NCBI GenBank assembly: GCA_020442165.1
Contig: JAGRKV010000075.1
Coordinates: 1-64,000 of the forward strand
Source: Hyphomicrobiaceae bacterium
GTDB taxonomy: Bacteria > Pseudomonadota > Alphaproteobacteria > Rhizobiales > Hyphomicrobiaceae
Length of the DNA stretch: 64,000 nucleotides
Direction of reading: 5' to 3'
The position numbers were made by a program, and so were the translations under genes. Below are positions 43,736 through 52,505 of the stretch, piece after piece; the first letter of the stretch is position 1, and every line of letters begins with the position of its first letter. The notes beneath the pieces were generated by a model. The model saw nothing but the letters and a program-made list of their open reading frames with translations. It was not told the origin of the DNA and did no database searches.

Positions 43736-45183
43736 GTCTCCTCCACCCGCACGGCGCCGCGCCGGCGCATGACGTCCAGGATCTGCCGCACGCCCTGCGG
43801 ATAGAGCGCCGTGATCGCGAGGGCATAGACGATCGCTCCAATCAGCGCGGCGAAACCTATCGAAAAGACGGTGGGGTCGACGGTCAGGCGGCTGACCGCA
43901 AATGCCATCACCGCGGTTGCGCCGACGGCCTTCAGGCCGTCCGTCAGGGGCAAGGCAAATCGATACCAGTGCCAGCCATAGCCAAGCGTGACGACCATGC
44001 TGACAAACGCCGCGACGGCAACTCCCGTTACAGATCCAGGCAGTCCACCCCACCACAGTCCAAGACCGCATCCAAGAAGAGACAGGACGGCATCAAGTAG
44101 ATCATTGTAGAGCGGTATCATCGGCTGCTCACGCAACAGATATACCTGCTCGCCAAAGTGGACGCGGAAACCGCGTAACGTCCCCGCCAGCAGCGCCATG
44201 GGCAACACGGCTTTCGTCATTTCTCGGAAGGGCTCGGCAACGACCAGGGTTACAAACGGGCCAGCGACGAGCCATAGACCGACCGTGGCCGGTAGCAAGA
44301 CGATCAGCAGCAAGACGCCGTTGCGTTCAAGCTGAAGCTGGCCTTCCGCCATGCCGCTTTCTCGTGCCCGTTTCACCGCCAGGGGGAATGCGGCGGCAGT
44401 CACCAGCATGGATGCAAAATTCGCAGCCCTCAGGCCGAGTGCCCAGCCTACTGTTATCAGGCCAACAGCAACCGCGCCCTCGAAGTGTTCCACGATGAAG
44501 CGAAGACCGTTGTTGGCTATCCATATGAAGATACCGCCACCCACCAGCGGGACGCCATAACGCAAGGCGTGACCGACGATAGACCGGCTTACATTGAAGG
44601 GATGCAGGCCAATTTCCATTCGCATCAGTGCGATCGATATCGAAATGATCTGAGCCGCGCTGTAGCCCCACAAAACCGCGGCCGCTGAAGCGCCCCACAA
44701 ACGGACAAACAGCAGCCCGAGGCCGAGGCCCAGAACTGGCCAAACCGTCTGCAACGCGGAATATGTGAAGGTATCGTGTTCGGTGCGCGCCCTGTCTCCC
44801 AGATGTGAGACCACGGCACGGGATGTGATGTAGGCAATCCCCGCCAGGACAAGCGAGCCGGACCACTGGGTCTCGACCGTGAACTTCAACCCCAGCACCA
44901 GTGCAACCGATGCCAGGGCCGATGAAAGGATGACGGCTGTTTCGCTGTCCAGAAACGTACGGCGTGCCTGGGCGTCCCCCGCTATGTCGTGATAGCGGAC
45001 GGTATAGAGGGTGAACCAGAACAGCGTGGCGGTGTAGGCCAATTCCTGGGTGGCAGTCACCAGCGCGAAAATGCCCATGCCTTCAGGCGACAGGTAATGC
45101 GTCCAGGCCACCACGGCGATGAACTGGAAGATCGGCCCTACGAGCTGAGCTGGCAAATACAAAATTGTCTGGCGTAGGAGCAT
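43732..45183 (-). CDS. Wzx-type polysaccharide flippase
   Basis: 483 residues with twelve or more helices and the MOP-superfamily start ILYLPAQLVGPIFQFIAVVA followed by YLSPEGMGIFALVTA. It moves the lipid-linked repeat unit across the inner membrane. A conserved-looking middle (RYGVPLVGGGIFIWIANNGL) fits Wzx proteins. First gene of the leftward unit; divergent from the gene at 45524. Confidence 0.87.
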   Translation of the reverse strand: MLLRQTILYLPAQLVGPIFQFIAVVAWTHYLSPEGMGIFALVTATQELAYTATLFWFTLYTVRYHDIAGDAQARRTFLDSETAVILSSALASVALVLGLKFTVETQWSGSLVLAGIAYITSRAVVSHLGDRARTEHDTFTYSALQTVWPVLGLGLGLLFVRLWGASAAAVLWGYSAAQIISISIALMRMEIGLHPFNVSRSIVGHALRYGVPLVGGGIFIWIANNGLRFIVEHFEGAVAVGLITVGWALGLRAANFASMLVTAAAFPLAVKRARESGMAEGQLQLERNGVLLLIVLLPATVGLWLVAGPFVTLVVAEPFREMTKAVLPMALLAGTLRGFRVHFGEQVYLLREQPMIPLYNDLLDAVLSLLGCGLGLWWGGLPGSVTGVAVAAFVSMVVTLGYGWHWYRFALPLTDGLKAVGATAVMAFAVSRLTVDPTVFSIGFAALIGAIVYALAITALYPQGVRQILDVMRRRGAVRVEET

Positions 45184-45523
45184 TTGCCTCGTACTGTGGC
45201 CGTGGGCGGAGGTATTTACGATGTCCGCTTTTCGCTAAGGGACACAACTTGCTGTTGCGTGCAAGGAGGAGCACATTCCTTGCAAGACTTGCGCCGGGGC
45301 TCTGTCTCTATCCATTGCTACCGCATATTTGGACCGGTTCGGAGCATTTGTGTTCTAGCCGCTCCTTTCTTAACGAATTTGACGAGGCCAGACTGCGCTT
45401 TGTGAAGATTGCCCGCCCGCCCGTTAACCATTCACTTTGATCCTGAGACGTGCGCTACCGGGCGCGTATTGAGCAGGCCGCCCAACGTCAAAACGTACCA
45501 GTCAGAAGGAGCACCAAAGACCC
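45184..45523. other. Divergent gap, flippase / GH43-like gene
   Basis: 340 bp holding promoters for both directions. No gene is supported. AAGGAG lies 12 bases before the rightward ATG. Confidence 0.45.
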
Positions 45524-47068
45524 ATGAGAGTGGGGCTGATCGTACAAAAAGGGCAGATCAGGAACTGGCACGTCGCTTTGGCATGCCGCCTTGCTGCGTG
45601 CGGATTGGCGCCGCTCTGGATTGTTAATGCCGGCCATGGGAGTTCCCAATTAGCTCGTGACCGGCGATCGCCCGCGCTCGATGGATTGCTGCTTCTCGAT
45701 CGGACGATTGCGGGCAGTGGCACGCGCTGGCTCGTCGATTCAGCGGAGATGGGCGATCTGGAGCGCATAGCCGGCACCAATCCAGATGCCAATGGCGCCG
45801 ACTTTCTTATAGATCTCAGATGCGAGCCGGAGCTGAAGGCTGATGGCGTATCGCAATCGTTGGTCCCGACTTTCGATGAGTATGCGGGCGAAGGCGGCCT
45901 GTGGAATGCTTTGCTCGATGGGCGGGCACCCGCACTCGGCGTTGCCGGCCCAGGCCGGGGCGAACTCACTACACTTGCCCTGCCCGCCCTGGAAGCTCCG
46001 CACCGGCTTCACGAAAGTGCCCAAGCTGTGCTTTCTCATCTCATTGCAGGCCTCGTTCGCCACTTGCAGCGCCTGGCGCTAGGAGAGCCTGCACCGTCGC
46101 TTGCCATGACGCCCGCACCTGAAAGGGAGCTGCGGGAAGCTCACGAGCAAACACATAGGTTGTCGTCCAAGGCTGCGATTGCGCTTGCCCGTCGGGTGCA
46201 GAAGAAGGCTGCAGAAAAACGCGATACATTGTTGCAGCAGGGGCCGGTGTGGCAAGTTGCCTATCGGGCTACGGAGACCAGAACCCTTCCGGGTGAAACG
46301 CTGCCATATTTCTTTTTCAAGCGGCTCTTCGATGATGGGCAGCGCTATTACGCAGATCCATTCATTGTTTATCACGAAGGCTGGCATCACGTCTTCGTCG
46401 AGGAGTTTCCGTATGCAAGTGGGCGCGGCGTAATCTCCCATTTCGTTATCGACGTGGATGGCGCTGCCAGCAAGCCGCGCGTGGTTCTGGATGAACCACA
46501 CCATCTTTCCTATCCGCAGGTTTTCTTCCATGACGGGCAATATTGGATGCTGCCTGAAGCATCCATGTCAGGCCGGCTTTCGCTCTACCGTTCGGAGAGG
46601 TTTCCGGACCGGTGGATACACCATGCCAACTTGATCGACGAACCTCTGCACGATGCAACCTTCTTCACGCACGAGGGGCGGCTTTGGATTTCCGCCAGTG
46701 TTGCTGTGGGAGAAACATCATCGTGGGACACGCTGGTCCTCTATTTCGCCGATCGTCTCGAAGGACCGTGGCACCCACATCCCATGAATCCGGTGCTGGT
46801 GGATGCGCGCGCAGCACGCCCCGGCGGTGCCCTGTTTCGAAGCAGCAATGGCCTTTGGCGGCCGGCACAGGATTGTACCGGCGGCTATGGCAGTGCGTTG
46901 ACCTTGAATCGCATCACGGCCCTTACTCCGGAGCGGTTTGCGCAGGAACTGGTCACGACGCTGCAATTCGGCGGCGGCGTAGGGACACTTGGGCCGCACA
47001 CCGTGAATTTCGCCCGCGGAATCGAAGCAATCGACATCTTTGCGCCTCGACCGTCGGGCCGGAAGTAG
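45524..47068 (+). CDS. Glucosamine inositolphosphorylceramide transferase-like protein
   Basis: 514 residues. The N-terminal 180 residues resemble a formyl-transferase-like Rossmann part (RVGLIVQKGQIRNWHVALAC). The C-terminal part is a GH43-like five-bladed propeller with YYADPFIVYHEGWHHVFVEE, HHLSYPQVFFHDGQYWMLPE, DATFFTHEGRLWIS and RPAQDC. The same propeller occurs in plant GINT1-type sphingolipid glycosyltransferases and in bacterial polysaccharide clusters. The substrate here is unknown. It is the last gene of the EPS cluster, before tRNA-Thr. Confidence 0.75.
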   Translation: MRVGLIVQKGQIRNWHVALACRLAACGLAPLWIVNAGHGSSQLARDRRSPALDGLLLLDRTIAGSGTRWLVDSAEMGDLERIAGTNPDANGADFLIDLRCEPELKADGVSQSLVPTFDEYAGEGGLWNALLDGRAPALGVAGPGRGELTTLALPALEAPHRLHESAQAVLSHLIAGLVRHLQRLALGEPAPSLAMTPAPERELREAHEQTHRLSSKAAIALARRVQKKAAEKRDTLLQQGPVWQVAYRATETRTLPGETLPYFFFKRLFDDGQRYYADPFIVYHEGWHHVFVEEFPYASGRGVISHFVIDVDGAASKPRVVLDEPHHLSYPQVFFHDGQYWMLPEASMSGRLSLYRSERFPDRWIHHANLIDEPLHDATFFTHEGRLWISASVAVGETSSWDTLVLYFADRLEGPWHPHPMNPVLVDARAARPGGALFRSSNGLWRPAQDCTGGYGSALTLNRITALTPERFAQELVTTLQFGGGVGTLGPHTVNFARGIEAIDIFAPRPSGRK

Positions 47069-47171
47069 GGCCCGGGGCGTGCGCATCCAGAAAGACTTGG
47101 CTTGGCGGGGGCGAAGCGGCTAATAAGGGGCCAATCACAGGCGCGGTCGCCCAGGCATGGGCGACAGGCAG

Positions 47172-47247
47172 GCCGGCTTAGCACAGTTGGTAGTGCACCT
47201 GATTTGTAATCAGGGGGTCGGGGGTTCGAGTCCCTCAGCCGGCACCA
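47172..47247 (+). tRNA. tRNA-Thr(TGT)
   Basis: GCCGGCT pairs with AGCCGGC, then A and an encoded CCA. The anticodon loop is TTTGTAA (anticodon TGT). The T loop is TTCGAGT. 76 bases including CCA. No att-like duplication of it is seen nearby. Confidence 0.96.
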
Positions 47248-48081
47248 ATGATTTCAAGTAATTTCGGCTTTCCTGTCTGCAGCTCGCGGCGAACCGGTTG
47301 CGCCGTGCTGGCATTTAATCTGCCCGCTGAATTCACCATTTGCCTGCGGCCCTTGATGACCTCTTGATGTCGCGCCGCTAGCGGCCCCGAGTTGCATGTC
47401 GTCTGGCGGTTTGAATGCCATTATGTGGTGCGGGCTGTTGAATGGATCGCGTGCAAGGACGTTTATGGGGTCGGTGTTGCGGCCTCATGCCGGTTTTCTT
47501 TGAATGCGCTTGGGCTTGGCAGCGCGATCTGAACGATGCGCTCCCGGCGCAGGCACCGAAAGGCAAGCGTGGTGTTGATCCAATTGGCCAAGATCAAGTT
47601 AGGCTTGCCTGCTTGGGTGCATGCGAACCGCTGGGCTTGATCCTGGGCAGACCGGAGAGTTTGCATCACGTTGGCATGCCTGCGGATACCGTGCTGAGAT
47701 TGCAGTCATCGTTTCGACAGGCAATCAATACCAACGGCAGCGAGCGGAAGCAGCGGCACCGCCTGCGAGAACTGATATCTGTCTTGCTTCGCGACGTGTC
47801 CGAAATGCGGGCTGTCAGCTTGTTCGGAGGCGACCCACCGCCATTCTCGTCATCGTATGCCTGGCATGCGCGATCGGGGCCGCACTCAACGACTTGACGC
47901 AAGGCCTGCGCGGCCAATGCGTTGGTCTAATTCAACCGAGCCAGCGAACAGGTCACGCTTGCGCCATCGCGGCGGACACCTCGCTTCGCAGCTCCAGTTG
48001 TGTCAAATTCGTGTAAGCAAGCAATGGAGAGGTCAAGATCATTGGCCCCTATCGAGTTCTACTTGGTCTTGGGAGGACCAG
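47248..48081. other. Long region without a supported gene
   Basis: 834 bp between tRNA-Thr and the methanethiol oxidase gene. Frames of 65-150 codons exist on both strands but none has a ribosome site, a recognisable domain or convincing composition. It may hold a decayed gene or a long leader. Confidence 0.5.
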
Positions 48082-49479
48082 TTGACCCTTCGGCCCGATC
48101 CGAGCTTTCACGCTTCGCCAAGGCTGGCAATGGATGCGCCGCGGGAGACGTATGTCTACACGTTGCTGCTCAGCGTTGACGCTTCCAAGCCCGATGCACT
48201 CGCCGTTGTCGATGTCGATGAAAAATCGCCAACCTACGGCCAGATTGTCCACACTCTCGAGATGCCCAACAACGGTGATGAATTTCATCACTTCGGCTGG
48301 AATGCATGTTCATCAGCCCTTTCACCGCTGACCGCACATGCATTTGTGGAACGGCGCTATCTGGTCATTCCTGGCCTTCGGTCTTCGCGCATTTACGTGG
48401 TGGATACCAAGCCGCATCCGACGAAAGCCAAAATTCACAAGATCATCGAAGGCGACGAGGTGCTGCGCCAGACGGGCCTATCGCGCACCCACACGGTTCA
48501 CTGCGGACCGGAGGGAATTTACATCGGCACCCTTGGTGGAAAAGGTGAGAATGGCGTAGACACGCCTCCAGGGCTGTTCCTCATGGACTGCGAAACCTTC
48601 GACATTCTTGGTCGATGGGAAAAGGATAGCGGCCCGCAACGCATGTACTATGACTTTTGGTGGAACCTGCCGCGCAACTATATGGTTGCAAGCGAATGGG
48701 GACTCCCGCCGCAGTTCGAGAATGGTCTCGTCAAGGACGAGCTTTTGAACAACCGCTATGGCCATCGACTCCACTTTTGGGACCTGCGAAAAAGGCGACA
48801 TATTCAGACCCTCGACCTTGGCGCAAATCATCAAATGGTACTTGAGGTGCGCCCGGCACACGATCCGAGCAGGGAATTCGGATTTGCAGGCGTTGTCATC
48901 GATACGCAGACGCTTGAAGGTTCGGTCTGGACCTGGTGGCGCGAGGCCGGCCAATTCCGTGCAAAAAAGACGATCCGCATCCCTGCTGAACCGGCGCCCA
49001 ACAACAAGTTGCCAGAGATCCTCAAGGGGTTTGGCGCCGTTCCGCCGTTGCTCGCAGACCTGGCGCTCTCATTGGACGACCAGTTCTTGTATGTATCGTG
49101 CTGGGGAACCGGTGAAGTCCGCCAGTGCGATGTGTCCGACCCGTGGCAACCCGTGCTCTTGAGCCAGTTGTCGCTCGGTGGCATCGCGCGGCGAACACGG
49201 CACCCCAACGGGAGGCATTTTTCTGGCGGTCCTCAGATGCTCGAGTTGAGCCCTGATGGACGGCGCATTTATTGGACGAATTCGTTCTACTCGACGTGGG
49301 ACAACCAGTTCTACCCTGAGGGCATACAGGGTATTCAGGTCATGGCGCACATCGGCAAGCGCGGATTGGCATTCGCGGACGACTATTGGATTGCCATGCC
49401 GGATGGCTATCGTGCGCATCAGATCCATCTGGATGGCGGAGATTGCTCGACAGATTCTTTCTGCTACCCATCAACGTAG
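48082..49479 (+). CDS. Methanethiol oxidase/SBP56 family protein, cytoplasmic type
   Basis: 465 residues. SBP56 proteins of the MtoX type oxidise methanethiol to formaldehyde, sulfide and hydrogen peroxide with copper. Typical blocks: LRPDPSFHASPRLAMDAPRE at the start, EFHHFGWNACSSALSPLT, YLVIPGLRSSRIYVVDTKP, RTHTVHCGPEGIYIG, EWGLPPQFENG, RLHFWDLRKR. The TTG at 48082 is chosen because GGAGG stands five bases before it and the family N-terminus begins there. No signal peptide, unlike the paralogue at 57853, so this is the SELENBP1-like form. A membrane protein gene starts two bases after its stop. Confidence 0.85.
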   Translation: MTLRPDPSFHASPRLAMDAPRETYVYTLLLSVDASKPDALAVVDVDEKSPTYGQIVHTLEMPNNGDEFHHFGWNACSSALSPLTAHAFVERRYLVIPGLRSSRIYVVDTKPHPTKAKIHKIIEGDEVLRQTGLSRTHTVHCGPEGIYIGTLGGKGENGVDTPPGLFLMDCETFDILGRWEKDSGPQRMYYDFWWNLPRNYMVASEWGLPPQFENGLVKDELLNNRYGHRLHFWDLRKRRHIQTLDLGANHQMVLEVRPAHDPSREFGFAGVVIDTQTLEGSVWTWWREAGQFRAKKTIRIPAEPAPNNKLPEILKGFGAVPPLLADLALSLDDQFLYVSCWGTGEVRQCDVSDPWQPVLLSQLSLGGIARRTRHPNGRHFSGGPQMLELSPDGRRIYWTNSFYSTWDNQFYPEGIQGIQVMAHIGKRGLAFADDYWIAMPDGYRAHQIHLDGGDCSTDSFCYPST

Positions 49480-49481
49480 AG

Positions 49482-50150
49482 ATGGCGGACGGCGACTGGA
49501 CAGTGCTGGGGCTCTGGCTGGCGGTGGGCCTTAGCGGCGTCTACCACGGCATAAACCCATCCATGGGCTGGCCGCTTGCCGTGTCAGCCGCTCTCATGGA
49601 TCGCAAAACGAACTCATTGGCATTGGCGTTTTTACCGCTCGCGATCGGTCACTTCCTGGCAATGCTCATTGTCCTGCTGCCGTTTGCCTTGATCGTGACA
49701 TTCGTTGAATGGCAGTACCAGTTCCGCGTTGCAGCTTCGCTTGTGGTGCTGGGCTTTGGCATTTTGCGGCTCGTTGACCAACGTCACCCACGGGTGCTTG
49801 CGCGTATTCCACCGACACAGCTTGGCCTGTGGTCCTTCATCGTTGCCCTGGCTCATGGGGCCGGTCTGATGATCGTACCGATCTTTCTCGGCCTCTGCAC
49901 ATCGGAAGCAGTCCCGCCCGGACATGACGCGGCGCGGCGCCTTGTGGCAACTGATGTTGGTTTGTCTGGATTGGTTGCCGCCATACACACAGTTGCAATG
50001 GTACTCACGGGAATGCTCATGGCCTGGCTGGCGTACCGCTATCTGGGCTTGCGGTTCATTGCACGCTCGTGGTTCAATTTGGACGTTGTCTGGGCGTCGA
50101 GCCTCGTCGCAGTAGGCGCCATTTCCCTTATTTTCGTGCTGTACGGTTAA
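49482..50150 (+). CDS. Membrane protein paired with the SBP56 protein
   Basis: 222 residues from MADGDWTVLGLWLAVGLSGV, six or seven helices. Polar residues lie in the membrane: SGVYHGINPSMGWPLAVSAA, FLPLAIGHFLAMLIVL, IVALAHGAGLMIVP and AAIHTVAMVLTG, with four conserved-looking His. The HGINPxMGW motif appears to accompany SBP56 genes. It might move a metal or sulfur compound; that is inferred from the His residues and the two-base gap to the upstream gene. Confidence 0.65.
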   Translation: MADGDWTVLGLWLAVGLSGVYHGINPSMGWPLAVSAALMDRKTNSLALAFLPLAIGHFLAMLIVLLPFALIVTFVEWQYQFRVAASLVVLGFGILRLVDQRHPRVLARIPPTQLGLWSFIVALAHGAGLMIVPIFLGLCTSEAVPPGHDAARRLVATDVGLSGLVAAIHTVAMVLTGMLMAWLAYRYLGLRFIARSWFNLDVVWASSLVAVGAISLIFVLYG

Positions 50151-50195
50151 GGTCCAGACTCACCAGCGGCAAGTCCAGACCCAATGCGCAGCACA

Positions 50196-50609
50196 CTATC
50201 TGGAAGACGTTTCCTGCATGCCAGGTTCGATTGGCCGCTCGACCCTTCCGCCAGCCTTCGTCCAATCCTCGAAGGCGCCGAGGTTGAACACGTTCTTGTA
50301 GCCCATCTCCATGAGCGTCTTGGCACTCAGCGCGGAACGGCCACCTGAAGCGCAATAGAGAATGTAGGTTTTATCCATTGAAAACGACTGATCGTGGTAC
50401 TTGCATGTGGGGTCAGCGCGGAACTCCAGCATGCCACGGGAAACGTGGATGGCACCGGCAATCTTTCCAGTCTTCTCGACTTCCGGAGCGTCCCTTACAT
50501 CCACCAGAACCGCCCCTGTCCCTGACATAAGTTGTTCCGCCTTGCTCTTGTCGATACGCGGCACCATGGCGTCGGCAAGTGCGATCAGTTCCGATACATT
50601 TTTGCTCAT
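50196..50609 (-). CDS. Rhodanese-like sulfurtransferase
   Basis: 137 residues, one rhodanese domain. The active-site loop is CASGGRS (Cys near residue 86), preceded by AVLVDVRDAPEVEKTGKIAG and GAIHVSRGMLEF. It carries persulfide sulfur between partners. GGAAGG stands nine bases before the ATG at 50609. An LbpA-like gene lies 41 bp upstream on the same strand, so the two probably work on sulfur together. Confidence 0.9.
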   Translation of the reverse strand: MSKNVSELIALADAMVPRIDKSKAEQLMSGTGAVLVDVRDAPEVEKTGKIAGAIHVSRGMLEFRADPTCKYHDQSFSMDKTYILYCASGGRSALSAKTLMEMGYKNVFNLGAFEDWTKAGGRVERPIEPGMQETSSR

Positions 50610-50650
50610 TGGCATAGTCCTTCCGAGTTGTGCCTCAGCGCGCCGTCCGC

Positions 50651-51052
50651 TCAGTCGTCCCCGCCAACATGCGAACGGTATTTTTCGGCGGTCATCAGCG
50701 GGTGATGATCTATGGCCTCATCGATCTCGATGTGGACCAGCCAGCCACCGCCGTAGCAATCGCTGTTAACGAGTGTGGGATCGCCTTCGAGTTCGGTGTT
50801 GCAGGCAATCACTGTGCCGTCCGCGGGCGCAATAAGGTCGGAGACGACCTTGGCGGCCTCGATCTCGCCGAATGCGCTGCCAAAGCTCATCCGCTGTCCG
50901 ACGCTGGGCAATGTGATGCTGACGATGTCGCCCAATTGATCCTGAGCGAAATGGCTGACACCAATGACTGCCTTGCCAGGTTCCGCGAGATTGCGGATCC
51001 AGAGGTTCTCCTCATGGTACAGGCGGTCATCGGGATAGTGTGGTGACGTCAT
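50651..51052 (-). CDS. GcvH-like lipoate-binding protein (LbpA-like)
   Basis: 133 residues. Lipoyl fold with the modification site EIEAAKVVSDLIAPADG, where K68 takes the place of the Lys in the GcvH motif ESVKA. No other glycine-cleavage gene is near, while rhodanese and OsmC genes are. In Hyphomicrobium a GcvH-like protein, LbpA, serves the sHdr sulfur-oxidation pathway, so a sulfur role is likelier than glycine cleavage. AGGA stands upstream of the ATG at 51052. Confidence 0.8.
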   Translation of the reverse strand: MTSPHYPDDRLYHEENLWIRNLAEPGKAVIGVSHFAQDQLGDIVSITLPSVGQRMSFGSAFGEIEAAKVVSDLIAPADGTVIACNTELEGDPTLVNSDCYGGGWLVHIEIDEAIDHHPLMTAEKYRSHVGGDD

Positions 51053-51213
51053 CAACAAGATCCTGGCTTGCCGGAGTTGAAACTGGAGCGGACACACCTG
51101 CCCAACTGGAGCATGCAGGTGCGCGGGCTAATGGGATGGAGCTGTGGACATTCGAAGGGAGGCGCTAGTGAAAGCACGCCTCCCGATGCGGCCAGGGCTC
51201 AACGTGCGGCGGC

Positions 51214-51756
51214 TCATTCCGCTGCGGCATCCAGGCTGAGTGGCGCCCCATTGGCGTTGACTTTGCCTTCAACCTGCATCGGCCGCTGGAGGGTGTCGAG
51301 GACAGGACAATGCTTCTCGACGGTTTGCACCAGCTGTCTCAACTGCTCCGCAGATGCAGAGCTCTTGAGTTCGGTCTCATACGAAATCCGCGTGTAGCCG
51401 GCGGGTACATTCGGGTCGAGGCCGAACAGACCCTTGAGATCGAGGTTTCCCTTGAGATTGCACTTCACCGATTCAAGCGGGATGCCCATCACGGAGGCGT
51501 AGGCGCTATACATGACTTCCTGGCAGGTGCCGAGCGCCACGAGGATGAGTTCGACCGGGTTCATTCCCGTATCGCCACCGGCAAGCTCGGGGGGTTCGTC
51601 GGTAAACATGGGCGGGAAATTGCGAACCTTGCCCTGGCAGCGCACATTCTCCACCAGTTCCGTCTCAGCCCGGAAAATCACCTTGGATGCGTTGGGGTTG
51701 GCCTGCAGTCCCTCGATCGTCTTCAGCAAAGCTGACTTCACGTCTTCCTGCGACAT
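51214..51756 (-). CDS. OsmC family protein
   Basis: 180 residues. OsmC/Ohr fold with the redox cysteines C78 (LVALGTCQE) and C150 (EKHCPVLDTL). Family members reduce organic peroxides or act on sulfur species. GAGGAG stands before the ATG at 51756. A 14-bp palindrome (51850-51863) lies in its upstream region, just after the response-regulator gene. Peroxide from methanethiol oxidation would be one possible substrate. Confidence 0.88.
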   Translation of the reverse strand: MSQEDVKSALLKTIEGLQANPNASKVIFRAETELVENVRCQGKVRNFPPMFTDEPPELAGGDTGMNPVELILVALGTCQEVMYSAYASVMGIPLESVKCNLKGNLDLKGLFGLDPNVPAGYTRISYETELKSSASAEQLRQLVQTVEKHCPVLDTLQRPMQVEGKVNANGAPLSLDAAAE

Positions 51757-51849
51757 GGCGTTTCTCTCCTCGGTATTATTATTGGTTTGGAGAGGCAATT
51801 ACGCCATGAGCGGGCAACGCGAACAATTCGGAAGCCCACCACTGCACCA

Positions 51850-51863
51850 TAGGGATTTCCCTA
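51850..51863. promoter_or_regulatory. 14-bp palindrome upstream of osmC-like gene
   Basis: TAGGGATTTCCCTA has exact six-base arms and a two-base centre. It is placed 94 bp upstream of the OsmC start and touches the response-regulator stop. Plausible binding site for the adjacent FixJ-like regulator. Confidence 0.45.
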
Positions 51864-52505
51864 ATTGAATACCGTTTGTCCCGTATCTCTGTCGGCACTC
51901 TTCGCGTTGATCTTGGAAAGCATCTGCACCAGATGCACGATGCTGCGCGCAGACAGCTTGCTCATCATATTTGCGCGGTAGACTTCAACCGTCTTGCAGC
52001 TTAGTCCAAGCTCGTGTGCGATCAGCTTGTTTGGCTTGCCTGATCCGACGAGAATTGCGATCTCTCGCTCCCGCCGTGTGAGCTGTTCGAAGCGGGACTG
52101 GATTTCCTTCTCCTCGCTCCATTCAGTCCAGGCCAGCCGCGCAGTCTGAAGGGCCTGTTCCGTGCGCTCCAGCAACATCTGGTCGTCGTATGGCTTCTGC
52201 AGGAAATCCACCGCACCAGCGCGCATGGCACGTACCGCCATGGGGACGTCGCCGTGCCCGGTCACCATGATGATCGGCAAACGCCAATCGCGCCGCTCAA
52301 CCTCACGCTGGAGTTCAAGCCCGCTCATGCCCGGCATGCGAACATCGAGAATGAGGCAGCCTTGTTCGCCGGAATAGGTGGCGAGAAACTCATCAGCCGA
52401 CGCGAAACAAATGACCTCGTGGCCTACCGACTCCAGGAGCCAGCGCAGCGATTCCCGCGCGGCGGCATCGTCATCCACGACCAGGACCGCACCCCGGCAG
52501 TTCAT
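51861..52505 (-). CDS. FixJ/LuxR-type response regulator
   Basis: 214 residues. A receiver domain with phosphoacceptor D54 (LILDVRMPG), acidic pair DDD at 11-13, and conserved [20 protein letters not shown] and K in FLQKPYDD; a LuxR-type helix-turn-helix follows ([40 protein letters not shown]). It is coupled to the histidine kinase by ATGA. Targets may be the OsmC gene or the porin. Confidence 0.92.
   Translation of the reverse strand: MNCRGAVLVVDDDAAARESLRWLLESVGHEVICFASADEFLATYSGEQGCLILDVRMPGMSGLELQREVERRDWRLPIIMVTGHGDVPMAVRAMRAGAVDFLQKPYDDQMLLERTEQALQTARLAWTEWSEEKEIQSRFEQLTRREREIAILVGSGKPNKLIAHELGLSCKTVEVYRANMMSKLSARSIVHLVQMLSKINAKSADRDTGQTVFN

Noticed and set aside
47248..48081. Transposase remnant or small genes in the long gap after tRNA-Thr
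   Set aside because: No transposase motif, terminal inverted repeat or target duplication could be seen; composition does not favour any frame.
47857..48081. N-terminal extension of the SBP56 protein
   Set aside because: The 75-residue leader is basic and without family similarity; the TTG at 48082 has an excellent ribosome site and matches the family N-terminus.
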